A stretch of 64,000 bases of DNA from Siphonodentalium dalli. Its lineage: Eukaryota > Mollusca > Scaphopoda > Gadilida > Siphonodentaliidae. How positions within the stretch are numbered: the stretch's first letter is position 1; every line of letters begins with the position of its first letter. The stretch lies in contig CP136064.1 in NCBI GenBank assembly GCA_032622095.1, forward strand, positions 255,295,863-255,359,862. Reading direction: 5' to 3'. A program made the translations under genes and the position numbers. The notes beneath the pieces were generated by a model that was not told the origin of the DNA, ran no database searches, and saw nothing but the letters and a program-made list of their open reading frames with translations. Below, piece by piece: positions 34,222-45,380 of the stretch.

Positions 34222-35585
34222 GGCCTAAAAAAAAAATACGTTTGTTTCCGCTAACCCGACCGACCCTATTTTAAACCCCCAACCCTAAACTTTTTATTGA
34301 CATTGCAAAAAAAAAAAAATTGGACCAAAAAAAAACAAACAAAAAATTGTATTTTAAATTTTTTTTTTTTTTAAATTTAGGTCCCAATTCATATCATAAC
34401 AAGATGCAAAACATTTATATATTTATATATATTGACATAAGAAATTTAAGTTTACAAAAAGATTTAAGTTTAACAGTTGGAATCTTTGGCTTTATCTAGT
34501 TTTCATCTGTGAAAATTTCAAATAATTTGAGTTCAGGTATGTTATCATTCAGCGTTCAGACTTCAGTATTTCAATCAATTACAGCACAGGAACATTAACA
34601 ATTTGATCAAATCAACCTGGTTATATCAAGTGGGATCTCATAATACCAAATGAAAAATTAACATAGAGATTAGTACCATATATAGTCATTACTACCTTAA
34701 TACATGTACATTGTTTCTGTACTACATGTACATGTAGTATTTATGTACTACATGTACATGTAGTATATTATGTACGGTATGTGTCTCACTTGAATTTTAT
34801 AAAATAGTCTATTTATGAACTAGAGTGATAATGGCAAGTCTCATTTCAAGCAGGATAAGCATAATCCATTGAACCAAAAGATATCTGACAACAACGTATA
34901 AGCATTTCCAATCCATACATATATAAAAAGTTCCAAAGTTATGCTTGAGAAACTTGATCAAATTGACCTATCAGTAAAATTCAAAATACTGACTCAAAGA
35001 GCCTTAGATTAGCTCTAAATGCAATGGATTTTCAAACAATTTCCAGGGGGGCGAATCCCCACCATCATCAGGGAGTCACCCTTCCCAAACATACCTCCGA
35101 TCAGGCCTTCAGGTTATGCCTTTTGGCATATCATTGCCAAAAAATAGGTGTCCCCAAAAAATACCTAGATCCTTCACTGAATGCGGAGGAGAAGGTGGTG
35201 TTGTGAAGCCATCCTTAAGAGATCGATACAAGACGGTCACTCCAATATGTGAACAGTGCAGTGGTGCTGGATTGACTCCAGTTGTCGCCAGATCATATGG
35301 GAAATATTAGGATTATCAAAGACTATATTAGTATATAGACTAGTATATATGTAAATATTAAAGCATATGTAAGATTGAATTGGAGTGTCTAGTTCCTCTG
35401 TCATCTGGGTTAACCTGATTGGGGCTAAGAAGTGCATAGTTTGGGTTATTGACAAGTATTATACAGTTATTTTTAAAGATACTGAAGAAAAAAAAAGTTA
35501 ACAAAAAAAAAAGAGTTAAGCCTACCTACCTACCCTAATATTTTTTAGCTCGTTAGCGGAAACAAAGGTATTTTTTGTTTAGGCC
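34222..35585 (+). mobile_element. Harbinger-like non-autonomous element
   Basis: The ends are inverted copies starting 'GGCCTAAA', followed by an A-rich run and 'TTTGTTTCCGCTAAC' (about 35 bp matching), flanked by TAA on both sides (34,219-34,221 and 35,586-35,588). A 3-bp TWA duplication and G-rich ends fit PIF/Harbinger. Length is 1364 bp, with no transposase or Myb-like ORF visible. It contains two 20-bp palindromes at 34,720-34,765. Confidence 0.78.
34720..34765. repeat. Two identical 20-bp perfect palindromes
   Basis: 'TACTACATGTACATGTAGTA' occurs at 34,720-34,739 and again at 34,746-34,765, separated by 6 bases. Each is self-complementary over its full length, and the pair can also form a larger cruciform. 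Confidence 0.95.
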
Positions 35586-35588
35586 TAA

Positions 35589-35977
35589 CTGGCTGTCAAG
35601 CCACATACAGTACAAAGACGCAAGGAAAGCTATAGTGGATGGGTGTCGAGTAGGCCTTCAGTTTCAACAATTGGAAAGTTTATGCCAAACATGTTGAATT
35701 TGTTTTGATATGCGAGTATTACTGTGGTCATATATTTAATGTGAAATTTGTAGTGATAAATCTAGATATATATAAACACATATATATAAATAGCATCATC
35801 GTCGAAATTGCTAGAAGTTCCATAGCAGACGTCTACATGTAAATGCGATTTTGAGCGCAATTTATTACCGGATGGGAATATAATCGCCGCCACGTGGTCA
35901 CATATAAAAACGAGATTCGCTTTGATAATTGAGAATGACACAGCTATGAAAATGCATATATGTATATGAGTTCAATT
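35589..35977. other. Unannotated spacer
   Basis: AT-rich with short (TA)n and 'TATATAAA' runs; no gene or repeat match. Confidence 0.35.
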
Positions 35978-36562
35978 ATCTATACTATATATTTTGAAAA
36001 CTCCGTATATATATATGTATGTGGGTACTTCATAGAATCCAAAACGCGTGTATTAATTGAGCTCAAACTTCCTATGTAAGTGTCAAATCCCACCGACACG
36101 ACCGTGGTCGCGGTTTAGAGAAGCTCAGAGCACCCGTTCTCCAATCTCAAATCACCGCAAAGGCACGGCGTGGGTTAATCAAGTGATTATTTAATGAGCG
36201 TTTGTTTTTGACGCATCTCTATAAAGAGCGTCGGTTTCCCATTCAACGTTATTAGCATGCATCTGCAGAGTTAAGTGCTTGCCTATGCGGGCAGATTTAT
36301 TGGAGCTCTTACAACATCATTGTTATAGTATGTATGACACTTAGGTCAGGGCTTAGGGGGGGTAGTTATAGGCATAATGCTTCTCAGAAATCCCGGTTAC
36401 AAACCAACACTCACAATTTCGTATTTACGCAAACGTTATCGCTCGAAATTTATTCCGAAATCATCCCAGATAATCACGAATATAGCATCAGATTTCTCCC
36501 CAGATATACCGTTATAAAGCTACTGGAATCTGCCAATCTATACTATATATTTTGAGAACTAC

Positions 36563-36612
<50 letters not shown>

Positions 36613-36870
36613 ATATATGTGGGTACTTCATAGAATCGAAAACGCGTGTAGGAACGGGCATCCCCACGGCAATGTCGGCTTATAAGACATCTTTACTACA
36701 CATGACAGCCGATGGACAATTGGTCTCTATATATGTACCAAAATTACGCCGCGTTGGTGACTGGGAAATTCCAGGGAATGCCGATTGAGCTCAAACTTGC
36801 TACCTACGGGAAGTGTCATATATATGTGTGTGTCCTTTATAGACTCGAACCGATTGAGCTCAAATTTGAA
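35978..36870 (+). repeat. Direct repeats and (TA)n(GT)n microsatellite
   Basis: 'TCTATACTATATATTTTGA' followed by 'GTGGGTACTTCATAGAATC' and 'AAAACGCGTGTA' occurs near 35,979 and near 36,537. 'TTGAGCTCAAACTT' is found near 36,057 and 36,786, and in shortened form near 36,857. A (TA)n run at about 36,564-36,600 joins (GT)6 at 36,601-36,612. Non-coding. Confidence 0.8.
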
Positions 36871-37060
36871 AACCAAAAAAAAATCGGGTAAAATTTAAAA
36901 ACAAAATTAAAAAGACACAATTAACTCCTTGAAAAACCAAAAAAAATCGGGTAAAATTTAAAAACAAAAAATTAAATTAAAAAATTTTAAAAAGCACAAT
37001 TAACTCATTGAAAAACAAAATAATTAACTCATTGAAAAACAAAAAATTAAATTAAAATTG
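36868..37060 (+). repeat. A-rich short tandem repeats
   Basis: Degenerate units built from 'GAAAAACCAAAAAAAATCGG', 'GTAAAATTTAAAAACAAAA' and 'CACAATTAACTC.TTG', with about two full and two partial copies. Confidence 0.8.
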
Positions 37061-37581
37061 TCATGTTTCTGACTATTGCCGAAATTTGCTGCAAATGCAG
37101 CACAAGTGTCTCGGAACCTGTTGCAATTGCTTTTTCGAACAAAGCCATGGGACGAATGCCGCCAGCGGCGGGCTAACCGGCTAGTTCTATATAATTTGTA
37201 GCCGCCACACAGATGTGATATTTGTAAGCTCTGTGTGCGTACAGGTACGATTTTAGTCGAGCGACTGAATATGATTGGCTACTTCCAATAAATAGTACGA
37301 CTCAATCGTAAAAAATCTAAATATCGAAAATAAACCTATATAATCCGGCTTTTGGTGACAATTTGGTCATAGTTTTCGACTTGTGAACATTTCATGGGGC
37401 AGGTGGTCGTTGAATTCATCGATTACAACTGATTTACTTACTTCTCCGAGATTAAACTAACAAATCTGTAATTCTGACAACGTTTATATCACAATCTATG
37501 TTTGAACATAAAGAATACTATCTCCGCTACAAGTAAGACTCCTGTATTTGTAGAAAATTTCAGATAGAATGGTATTTCGAA

Positions 37582-38905
37582 TAGAGCTGAAACGGTTGAC
37601 CCATTCTTCTAACCGGTTAACCATCGGGGTTAACCGGATTTCAACCGGTTAACCGCTAAATTTCTAGCGGACTTCTCTCACACTAATTATGTCGACATTA
37701 TGCCATGCTCCAGGGACAAACCTAGGTGTGAAGTAGTAGCTGAAATAAAGACCTTATTCACGGCATTTAACGATATTCAAAAACACGCATTCATTGTTCT
37801 TTTGCTGGATCTCGTGATGGGGAATGAGCAAGTGAAATTTGTGAATGGCAGGAGAGATCGCTTATTTGCCGTGATCAGCATATGTTTGGGCATTTGTAAA
37901 ACGAGTAAAATAGTATGGGTATTGGTAAAACGAGTAACAAAACTATATATTAAAGATCTGTAATATATCACTATCATCATTGGTATATCCTCCAATGCAT
38001 TATATATACAGACAAGAAAGTAATAACTAGAGAACAAAAAGGAAGGTCATGCAGTTAGTCCAGACTCGCAGTCCTATTCCGTATTCGAGCTATTCGTCGG
38101 TATCACTATCATGATAGCGGACACTAGTGTTGGGAGGTTATATAATTTACGTTTCGGTTTCGGTTTTAGTATGCAATCACTTAACATATAGCAATTACTG
38201 CCAAATTGAGTGTTAATTAGTCCCACAGGCACAACCAGTTACAGAGTAGCATGGAGCATCAATTTCCTTGATAAAAGGGAAGATTATTGAAGAAGTGTTG
38301 GGTTGCTTCAACTACGATGTCTGTTTGGTCACTCAATTGAATTGATCATATTAAATCACAACAGGGAGGAAGAACGGGAAGAGTGAAGACATTGTGCAGC
38401 TGATCTCAATCTTCAAACTTTGTCGACTTACATAGTTTTTATAAACCCCACTGTAAAACAGTTTTATATATAGTATGTCGTGGTGTGGTTCCAATTTGAA
38501 TCCATGTTGCTTTCGTGCAGTATGCCACACAACGCCACTTTTACGTTGTCACTTCCTTGTGTGCATTCAGGCTTGATACACAGTGACTGCACACGTGCTT
38601 TTGTCGGAAGAAAACTTCAAAGGGTCGGAATTGATTGAAGGTCGCCGACACTTCCAGACAGTTCGAGAATTGCTACTAAGTATCTGATACTACCGCGTAT
38701 ACCAATTAATGCTTGCATTGCACTCTACTATCGGTGACACAGGATTTAGTATTAGTTTTGCATCATTTAACCTAATATTTTGAGGATTATTCACGTTCAC
38801 ATTCAACTGACAACGGGATGCGGTTACGTCCGGTTCATTTTTTTCTAACCGGTTACGTCGCTAACCGGATGCTAACCGGTTAACCGTCTAACCGTTTCAG
38901 CTCTA
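37582..38905 (+). mobile_element. hAT-like element with 8-bp target duplication
   Basis: The ends are inverted copies of 'TAGAGCTGAAACGGTT', flanked by 'ATTTCGAA' at 37,574-37,581 and 38,906-38,913, an exact 8-bp duplication. Both subterminal regions are dense in 'AACCGGTTA' motifs, likely transposase-binding repeats. Length is 1324 bp. An 87-codon plus frame (37,700-37,963) inside has no recognised domain and is too short for a hAT transposase, so the element is treated as non-autonomous. Confidence 0.93.
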
Positions 38906-39053
38906 ATTTCGAAGGGGTTATATCGGTGGTCACTGGTGTTGACCTGCTTCAAAATTCGTGCTAACTTGCCTTTCAGCTCTTTTATTAGACTAGAAGGGTT
39001 AAGATAATCGTAAATGTCCAAATATGAAAATATATCTTGACCCGAATAGTCTA

Positions 39054-40048
39054 CTCTCCCCTGCCTAATAATAGTGATGGCCAAATAATAGTGATGGTGC
39101 ACATTTTCGGGTGTTATTAATAATAGTGATGGTGCCAAATAATAGTGATGGCGCACAATGATGGCATTTTACCATATTTCTACTATAAATGAAGCAGAAT
39201 GTAGGCCTTAATTAATTTGGCATTGTTGGGCAAGTTCCCATGCATGCAAGTTGTTTTCATTGGCTCCTTTAATAATGACATTAAGTAATTTGGTAACAGT
39301 ACCGACATAAAACTTAAATCCGACATAAAACGTAAGTTGTGGTTAATAATGTGAAACTGTTGCCAAGTCATCGCATTCATAATTAAACTGTGCTTTGAAT
39401 ACACGGACATGTTATTGTATTGCTTTATTGCATAGATTTAAATACATGTTCCTGTGTACACACAGGAGCTACTGCGGTGTCGTAACTTTCCATTTATAGC
39501 CAAAACCAGTCACGCATGTGTGCACACGACTCACAGCTTCTGTGTCTTCATGATAGCGCATAATTGGGTCACGATAACAGTATTGTTTGGAGAAGTCGGC
39601 CACGTCAAGTTAAATTAGTTCATCAGTTGTCACTCAGATTAGTTTCACTGATTATTTTATAATATAAGCCTGGTGATGTGATTTTAGCATTAAGTCCCGT
39701 TTTGATAGTAGAAGTTGGTTCCGTCCCAACGATAATTAGTTGTCACTGTGTGATTATAAGCTTTGATGAGTTGTAATTAACTGCGATAATCCGTCTGTTT
39801 ATACACGGACATCATGATCTAGAGGCCTAAATCCTGTTAGGAATGAGATTCTCCCACATTCCTGTCAACTTGTCGAGTGCACTTCTATTTTTTTTAGTGA
39901 GCTGCACGTTTTTTCTAACTTTTTGACTGAAAATTCCGCGACTTTGCAAGAACTTTAAATAATCGTGATGGCGCCTAATAATCGTGATGCTGTCGTATTT
40001 TTCTTTAAATAAATAAACGTGACGTCACGTTTATTTGGCAGGAGAGAG
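39054..40048 (+). mobile_element. Mariner-like MITE, copy 2
   Basis: Same ends as 3829-6325 ('CTCTCCCCTGCC' / 'GGCAGGAGAGAG'), flanked by TA at 39,052-39,053 and 40,049-40,050. It lacks the hAT-like insertion and shows the empty target site. It also carries a deletion of about 390 bp joining 'GGTAACAGTACC' to 'GACATAAAACTTAAATCC'. Apart from that it is very similar to copy 1, so both insertions are recent. Confidence 0.9.
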
Positions 40049-40237
40049 TAATTTGTTGGACTAATCGGTACCCATAATAATTACATATATGTCATCTAAA
40101 AGGTCAAACATGGTACGGTATAATATTCACTTCTGATTGATACATATACACTATAATTGAACATTATTATGACTTAACTATTAATTTTAGACTTGTTCTC
40201 GGTTGTCCTCGGTTGTTCTCGGTAAATAGTATCTCCG

Positions 40238-40340
40238 CGAATGGAGGAACATTCCAAAGCGTAGAATCGCCCCTCTCATCAACAGCATGCTACCCCGATG
40301 TTAGCAGGTTATCCCGCGACACGGTGGCTACACGCAATAT
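40238..40340 (+). pseudogene. Tc1/mariner transposase fossil, 3' part
   Basis: Continues the reading frame interrupted at 32,219: 'EWRNIPKRRIAPLINSM' then, after one in-frame TAG (about 40,306), 'QVIPRHGGYTQY'. This is the conserved C-terminus of Tc1-like transposases. The first nine bases repeat the end of the 5' part because of the target duplication. Confidence 0.88.
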
Positions 40341-40606
40341 TGATTCATTGAATAAAAACTCATTATCTTTTTTGTCATTTATAAAATCTACCCCACTCCC
40401 ATTCAATCGATGCTCAGTCAGCCGTACTAGTAACACCACGCACATGGGCCATGACTGTCCTTCGCATGGATTGTGTCTCTAGCTCTAATAAGCATTTGTG
40501 AAAAGTTTCATCAAAATCCACCCACTATCTGAGTATCTCCGTAAATATTACATATTATATTAGGCAATTTAGGGGGGGGGGGGACTTTCTTTTTTTTATG
40601 TGTTTA

Positions 40607-42018
40607 TTATTTTCCCAGTCCTGCTGACGTGACAAACCTCAGGCTCAACGCTTTGTAACATTACTGTAATACCATACTCACCGATCAACAAAATAATTGG
40701 AATATCTTCAATTCTGTTCAAAATATCTGCATCATGTCACGAGAAAGCAAAATATGGCATCCGATTCGGGCGACACGTGTGATTATAGCTATAAGTCTGA
40801 TCATGCCATACTACTGTGCCAACGACCTTGGCCTTGATGTAGAATGTCAACCTTCACCCCCTGCTCTAGATTCGGCCGAGGGAATTTTCGGCTGGTTTTT
40901 ATGTGGAAATAATTTTTATTAAATTTTTACATGAATAAATCATAGTTACTTCTATGATGTTTTGTCATTATTTTGTTTGACATATTTTATGAGATTATTT
41001 TATGATGATAAAGAAAGTTTATTCGGCGAATAAACTTTTCTTATCATAAGCCTTTTTTGAGTGAATCATTGATATTTTGTATGAATAAATCGAAGTTATT
41101 ACTTACAAATTGTGTTGTAAATCCAAAATCACGTTCGAGCACAATAAGATAACATACAAGATGCGTTTCCATGGTCTTTGACACATATATTGATGTAGGA
41201 CAACCTACACCTAAAAATAAACAGGAATACATGATATAGGCCTATACCGGTATATGTGATATACATGCAGGGATGTGGCTAGAGGTTACACACAACTAAT
41301 TATTTTCCATAGGCGACAGTGTTAACTAAAAGTCCAGCCGGCCATGGGTTAAGCCTATTTGAACAAGTGGTCAATTTTCCCTTAGAACGTCATCCTCTGC
41401 ACCAGTATGTCTTTTTCGGTATTGTTTTCAAACGATAATCTTGCATTTCCACAACTACCCCATTTACTGCACAAAAATCAGCAGCATAAAAATACTCAGA
41501 CCCCTTCCCTAACTTCTGGACACCACTAGACTCTTCCTGGAGATCTAGACATACATGATCGCCATATTTACGTAGGCTATGATTTTCTGTTCCCGATTAG
41601 GTATATTTCCCTCAATGATAATCAACCAATCAGCAGCCAGATTTTTTTTATGCTGACTCTATATAATTAGTTGCTTGTAACCTATAAATTTATTTTGTAA
41701 AGAAAATCGACATTTGATCGTGTAAACCGCGCCAATTTTACAAAAAAAAGCTTTACTGTGATACGATAGTAATATAGGAGTAATTGAACATCCTATTATC
41801 TCCCAGTTGTACTTTAACCCACATACCCCGTTTTAAAATTAATTATTTTGGGTAAGAAATAGCACCAATAATCGATTCATGATAACTCTGGAAGCACAGT
41901 TTAGTAGAAAAGATACTAATGTCTCATATCATGCTTGCCATAGACAAATATACTGCACAGTGTCGCATGTCCCATGTCCATCCACTCACTAATGGGAATA
42001 TTATGACCACAAATCTGA
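40607..42018 (+). other. Unannotated stretch between two transposons
   Basis: No supported gene. An imperfect 49-bp hairpin at 41,002-41,050 contains 'AAGTTTATTCG|G|CGAATAAACTT'. 'TAATTAGTTGCTTGTAACCT' near 41,665 has a relative, 'TTATTAGTTGCTTGTAACCT', near 45,901 on the far side of the LINE, suggesting the LINE inserted near or within an older repeat. Confidence 0.4.
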
Positions 42019-42136
42019 CCACATCCAAATTTCAGGGTTTTTCATCATAATTTAATTTGTAAAATCCGACTCGCGTGCATAACGCACACGATAGAAAGGC
42101 ATATGATGGGTTGAATTTTGTGGCAGTATCTTCAAT

Positions 42137-45100
42137 ATGCAATCGAATGTAGTATTTATATCCATATATATTCCTCCTGCGAACTCGACTTTCTGGGCTC
42201 ATAGTAGCAATTACGATTCCGTGTACGACAGCATTGAAACACTTTTAAAAGATTGTAAGTCGGACGACTTTGTTATCTTGGGAGGGGATTTTAACTCGAG
42301 AACAGCGAAACGGCCGGATTATGTTACAGACGATTGCGATAGGTATGGCCCCCTTCCCAATACGTATAAAGTTGATGAAATCGCTGCACGAGAAAGTTTA
42401 GATGATAAAGTAAACCATTTTGGGCGACAACTCCTCTCATTATGTAAAGCTGCGTCACTGCGTATACTCAATGGAAGAACACCCGGCGATTCTTTTGGGA
42501 ACTTTACGAGTTGTCAATATAATGGGTGCAGTGTAGTCGATTATATTATAGTGTCAGAGAAATATCTATCGGACGTGTCCTATTTCTGTGTCAAAAATCC
42601 AAATGAATTTTCAGATCACAGCCAGCTTGCTGTTCACTTAGAATATTTTCAAGAGAGTAGTAATTGTGATAACATGTTTATATATGAATATACTGTACCG
42701 AAATATTCATTGAAATGGACTAAAGATAGTGCAAACAAGGCAATAATGACTGTTAACAGCAAATGTTTCCAAGACGAATTATCGAGGTTAAGAGTATCGC
42801 GTTATGAAGAAACCGCAAATGACACAGAAAAAGCTGTAACTGACTTTACGGAACTTCTTAAAAGATTGAATAAGTCGGCATCCAAAACTGTAAAGAATGG
42901 TAAAATTAAGCAATATAAAAAACGTAGGTGGTTTAATGATAAGTGTAAAACACTAAAATGCATAATGCAAAAAGCTGTGCGCGAAATGAGAGAGCAGCCG
43001 CTGAACAAAAGTTTAATTGAAAAATTTTGCGCAGCCAAAAAAGCATATAAAAGGGAAACTAAATATAGAGCTAAATTATTCCGACACAAATTTGCAATAG
43101 AACTTGAAAACATGGAAACGTCAGATCCGAGTGAATACTGGAAGTTTATTAAAAAAATGAGAGATGATAGTAGGAAAGATAACGACGATCTTGATCCAGA
43201 CATTAGTGTTAAATTCTTTAATGATTTATATTGCAATAGCGCTAATCGGGATAAAGATACTTTTATATGTAAAACAGACAAACCTAAGATCATTTGCGAT
43301 CTCAATAATGATGAAATTTCGACCCTGGAAGTAATAGGCGTTCTGAAGAGTTTGAAAAATAATAAATCTCCAGGCAGTGACGGGCTGCGGAATGAACTAT
43401 TGAAAGCCGTCGGACCGATTATGGCACAAGATTTAACAAAGTTGTTTAATTTGGTTCTGAACTCTTCATATTATCCTACATGTTGGAGCGAGTCCACACT
43501 GACACCTATCTATAAAAAAGGTGATCGTCACGATCCAAACAATTATAGAGCTATAGCTTTGAGCAGTTCTATAAGTAAAATATTTAACAAAATAATCAAT
43601 ACACGAATTTCCAAATTTTTGGATGATAATGATATTATAAGTGATAATCAATATGGATTTAGAAAAAATAGAAGCACGATTGATAGTGCGTTCATTTTAA
43701 AATCGCTAACTACTAAGTACCTGAAAGAGGCAAAACCTCTATATGCAGTATTTGTAGACTTCCGTAAGGCATTTGATACTGTCCACCGAGAGACAATGTT
43801 TACTAAATTGAAACATGTTGGTATCAATGGCAATATTATGAAAACTATTGAATCTATGTATGCGTCAAGTGCTTATTCGGTACGAACTAGCCAAGGTTAT
43901 GGGCCTCATATGATTTCAAATATTGGCGTTAGACAAGGATGTATTATTTCTCCCACAATTTTCAAAATATTTATTGATGACATTAGCGCCGAATTTGATG
44001 ATTCGTGCAAACCGGTTAAAGTTGGCGAAAAATCTCTAAGTCATATGCTATTTGCAGATGATCTGGTTATGCTATCTGAAACTGCTGAAGGTATGCAAAG
44101 ATGTTTGAATAAATTGGAGAATTACAGCATAAGGAACAAAGTAGAAGTGAATCTTCAGAAAACTAAATGCCTGATATTCAGGAAACGAGCAACAAAAAAA
44201 CTAACTGCCTTTAAATTAAGCAACACTCCGTTGGAAACAGTTAAGGAATATACCTATCTTGGTATTAAATTTTGTGCGAATGGAAAATTTTGCAAAGCCC
44301 AGATAGATGTTAACAACAAAGGGTTAAAAGCAATGTATAGTTTAATGTCATCCTTGCGCAAACATGAAATTTTCTCAGTACGCATTTGGTGTAAACTATT
44401 TGACAAGCTGATAAAACCTATCGTTTTATATGGTTGCGAAATATGGGCATCGCATATTAATATTAACAAGCTCGAATCTATTCCATGTGAAATTACACAT
44501 GTTAAATTTTGTAAATCAGTGTTGGGTTTAAATAGAATGGCGTCTAATCACGCGACAAGAGCAGAATTGGGCAGATTTCCGATAGCACATGATGCGATAA
44601 TGAATGCTGTAAGATATATGCTTAAACTGTCTGAAAGAAAACCGAATATGTTACTTCAGAATTCTGCCCAAATATGCGAGGAATATATAATTCCACCGTT
44701 TTTGGCAGAAGCACTTCACATGCCAAAAATAAGCGATTTAGAGAATAACCTATCGCTGGAATATCTCAATAAAGTCCGGGAAGAATTAAAATGCGTTCAT
44801 ATTCTAACGTTCAAAAACGAAATATTCGATGACAACAAGAAAAATGGTATGAATAAATTAAGAACGTATCGTTGTTTCAAAGAACAATATGAAATTGAAC
44901 CATACTTACTCCAAATTACTAATTTTTATACGAGATCGTGTTTCAGTAAGCTTAGAGTAAGCAATCATAAGTTGCAGGTAGAGGTTGGGCGACACGCTCA
45001 GCCAAAAATACCTTACGAGAAACGCATATGTAAAAAATGTGAAGCAAATGAAATTGAAACGGAAGAACACTTTATAATGAGATGTGAAAAACATAACCAT

Positions 45101-45256
45101 TTGCGGAAGAGATTTTTCACTGAAATAGGAGTTCACCAACCAATTTTCGTAAACTTTGATGAAATAGAAAAGTTCATATTCCTCATGAAGGCTGAACACC
45201 CGAGTATATGCAATCTGATCTGTAACATGGTTCGGCAGTTTTCCGCAAATAAATGA
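42137..45256 (+). CDS. LINE ORF: partial APE endonuclease, reverse transcriptase, CCHC
   Basis: 1039 codons, no stops. Residues 1-175 are the C-terminal half of an APE-type endonuclease: Asp51/Asn53 in 'GGDFNS' and Asp160/His161 in 'FSDHSQ'. A Lys-rich linker follows. The reverse transcriptase domain is at about 400-700: 'SPGSDGL' (about 412), 'VDFRKAFD' with Asp541, 'GVRQGCIISP', and the catalytic 'FADD' with Asp641/Asp642. The C-terminal region has a zinc knuckle-like Cys965-x2-Cys968-x9-His978-x4-Cys983. It would copy its own RNA at a nicked chromosomal site. The start Met is only the first ATG in this frame; the true protein began upstream in a frame now shifted. The intact RT suggests a young copy, yet the broken endonuclease makes it probably immobile by itself. 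Confidence 0.93.
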   Translation: MQSNVVFISIYIPPANSTFWAHSSNYDSVYDSIETLLKDCKSDDFVILGGDFNSRTAKRPDYVTDDCDRYGPLPNTYKVDEIAARESLDDKVNHFGRQLLSLCKAASLRILNGRTPGDSFGNFTSCQYNGCSVVDYIIVSEKYLSDVSYFCVKNPNEFSDHSQLAVHLEYFQESSNCDNMFIYEYTVPKYSLKWTKDSANKAIMTVNSKCFQDELSRLRVSRYEETANDTEKAVTDFTELLKRLNKSASKTVKNGKIKQYKKRRWFNDKCKTLKCIMQKAVREMREQPLNKSLIEKFCAAKKAYKRETKYRAKLFRHKFAIELENMETSDPSEYWKFIKKMRDDSRKDNDDLDPDISVKFFNDLYCNSANRDKDTFICKTDKPKIICDLNNDEISTLEVIGVLKSLKNNKSPGSDGLRNELLKAVGPIMAQDLTKLFNLVLNSSYYPTCWSESTLTPIYKKGDRHDPNNYRAIALSSSISKIFNKIINTRISKFLDDNDIISDNQYGFRKNRSTIDSAFILKSLTTKYLKEAKPLYAVFVDFRKAFDTVHRETMFTKLKHVGINGNIMKTIESMYASSAYSVRTSQGYGPHMISNIGVRQGCIISPTIFKIFIDDISAEFDDSCKPVKVGEKSLSHMLFADDLVMLSETAEGMQRCLNKLENYSIRNKVEVNLQKTKCLIFRKRATKKLTAFKLSNTPLETVKEYTYLGIKFCANGKFCKAQIDVNNKGLKAMYSLMSSLRKHEIFSVRIWCKLFDKLIKPIVLYGCEIWASHININKLESIPCEITHVKFCKSVLGLNRMASNHATRAELGRFPIAHDAIMNAVRYMLKLSERKPNMLLQNSAQICEEYIIPPFLAEALHMPKISDLENNLSLEYLNKVREELKCVHILTFKNEIFDDNKKNGMNKLRTYRCFKEQYEIEPYLLQITNFYTRSCFSKLRVSNHKLQVEVGRHAQPKIPYEKRICKKCEANEIETEEHFIMRCEKHNHLRKRFFTEIGVHQPIFVNFDEIEKFIFLMKAEHPSICNLICNMVRQFSANK

Positions 45257-45380
45257 GAATATAGTGTTGAGTTACAAATACATGTTATATATATATTTTA
45301 TATGAAATTGTCTTGACTTGTGTTTAAATTATCTGTATTATGACAACTGCCCCGCGTGGGTGTATTATGTCAATAAAAAA

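Larger units (their letters stand above)
32220..40236 (+). mobile_element. Long-TIR DNA element inserted in the Tc1/mariner transposase (MULE-like?)
   Basis: The ends are inverted copies starting 'GG.GATACTATTTACCGAG', with tandem 'AACAACCGAGGAC' units inside. The flanking duplication is 'RCGAATGGAG' (32,210-32,219 and 40,237-40,246), 9 bp exact or 10 bp with one change. That length fits Mutator-like elements best, but Merlin and others are not excluded. The left arm runs to about 32,640. Its inverted partner is split into 33,430-33,690 and 40,051-40,236 by about 6.35 kb of later insertions. No transposase is recognised, so it is non-autonomous. Confidence 0.8.
31396..40604 (+). mobile_element. 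Decayed Tc1/mariner element, split by an 8-kb insertion
   Basis: The ends begin 'AACACAT.AAAAAAAGAAAG' with 'TCCCCC' after it, and are flanked by TA (31,394-31,395 and 40,605-40,606). The inverted terminal regions remain alignable for about 160 bp or more (31,396-31,560 against 40,440-40,604). The fossil transposase gene lies on the plus strand, with its N-terminal part before 32,219 and its C-terminal part after 40,237. Without the insertion the element is about 1.2 kb, slightly short of typical Tc1-like elements because the catalytic middle is deleted. Confidence 0.88.

Noticed and set aside
37700-37963. 87-codon frame within the hAT-like element as a transposase remnant
   Set aside because: No hAT dimerisation or zinc-finger motif is recognisable in the translation.
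31396-40604. A Maverick/Polinton or giant element, suggested by the 9.2-kb span between inverted ends
   Set aside because: The ends belong to a short Tc1/mariner element (TA flanks, transposase halves on both sides). The length comes from nested insertions, and no polymerase, integrase or capsid frame is present.
40734-40922. 62-codon plus frame followed by AATAAA
   Set aside because: Short, no recognised domain, no splice or promoter context; AATAAA is common in such AT-rich DNA.
42802-45199. Minus-strand frames (up to 167 codons) across the LINE
   Set aside because: Antisense shadows of the reverse transcriptase ORF.
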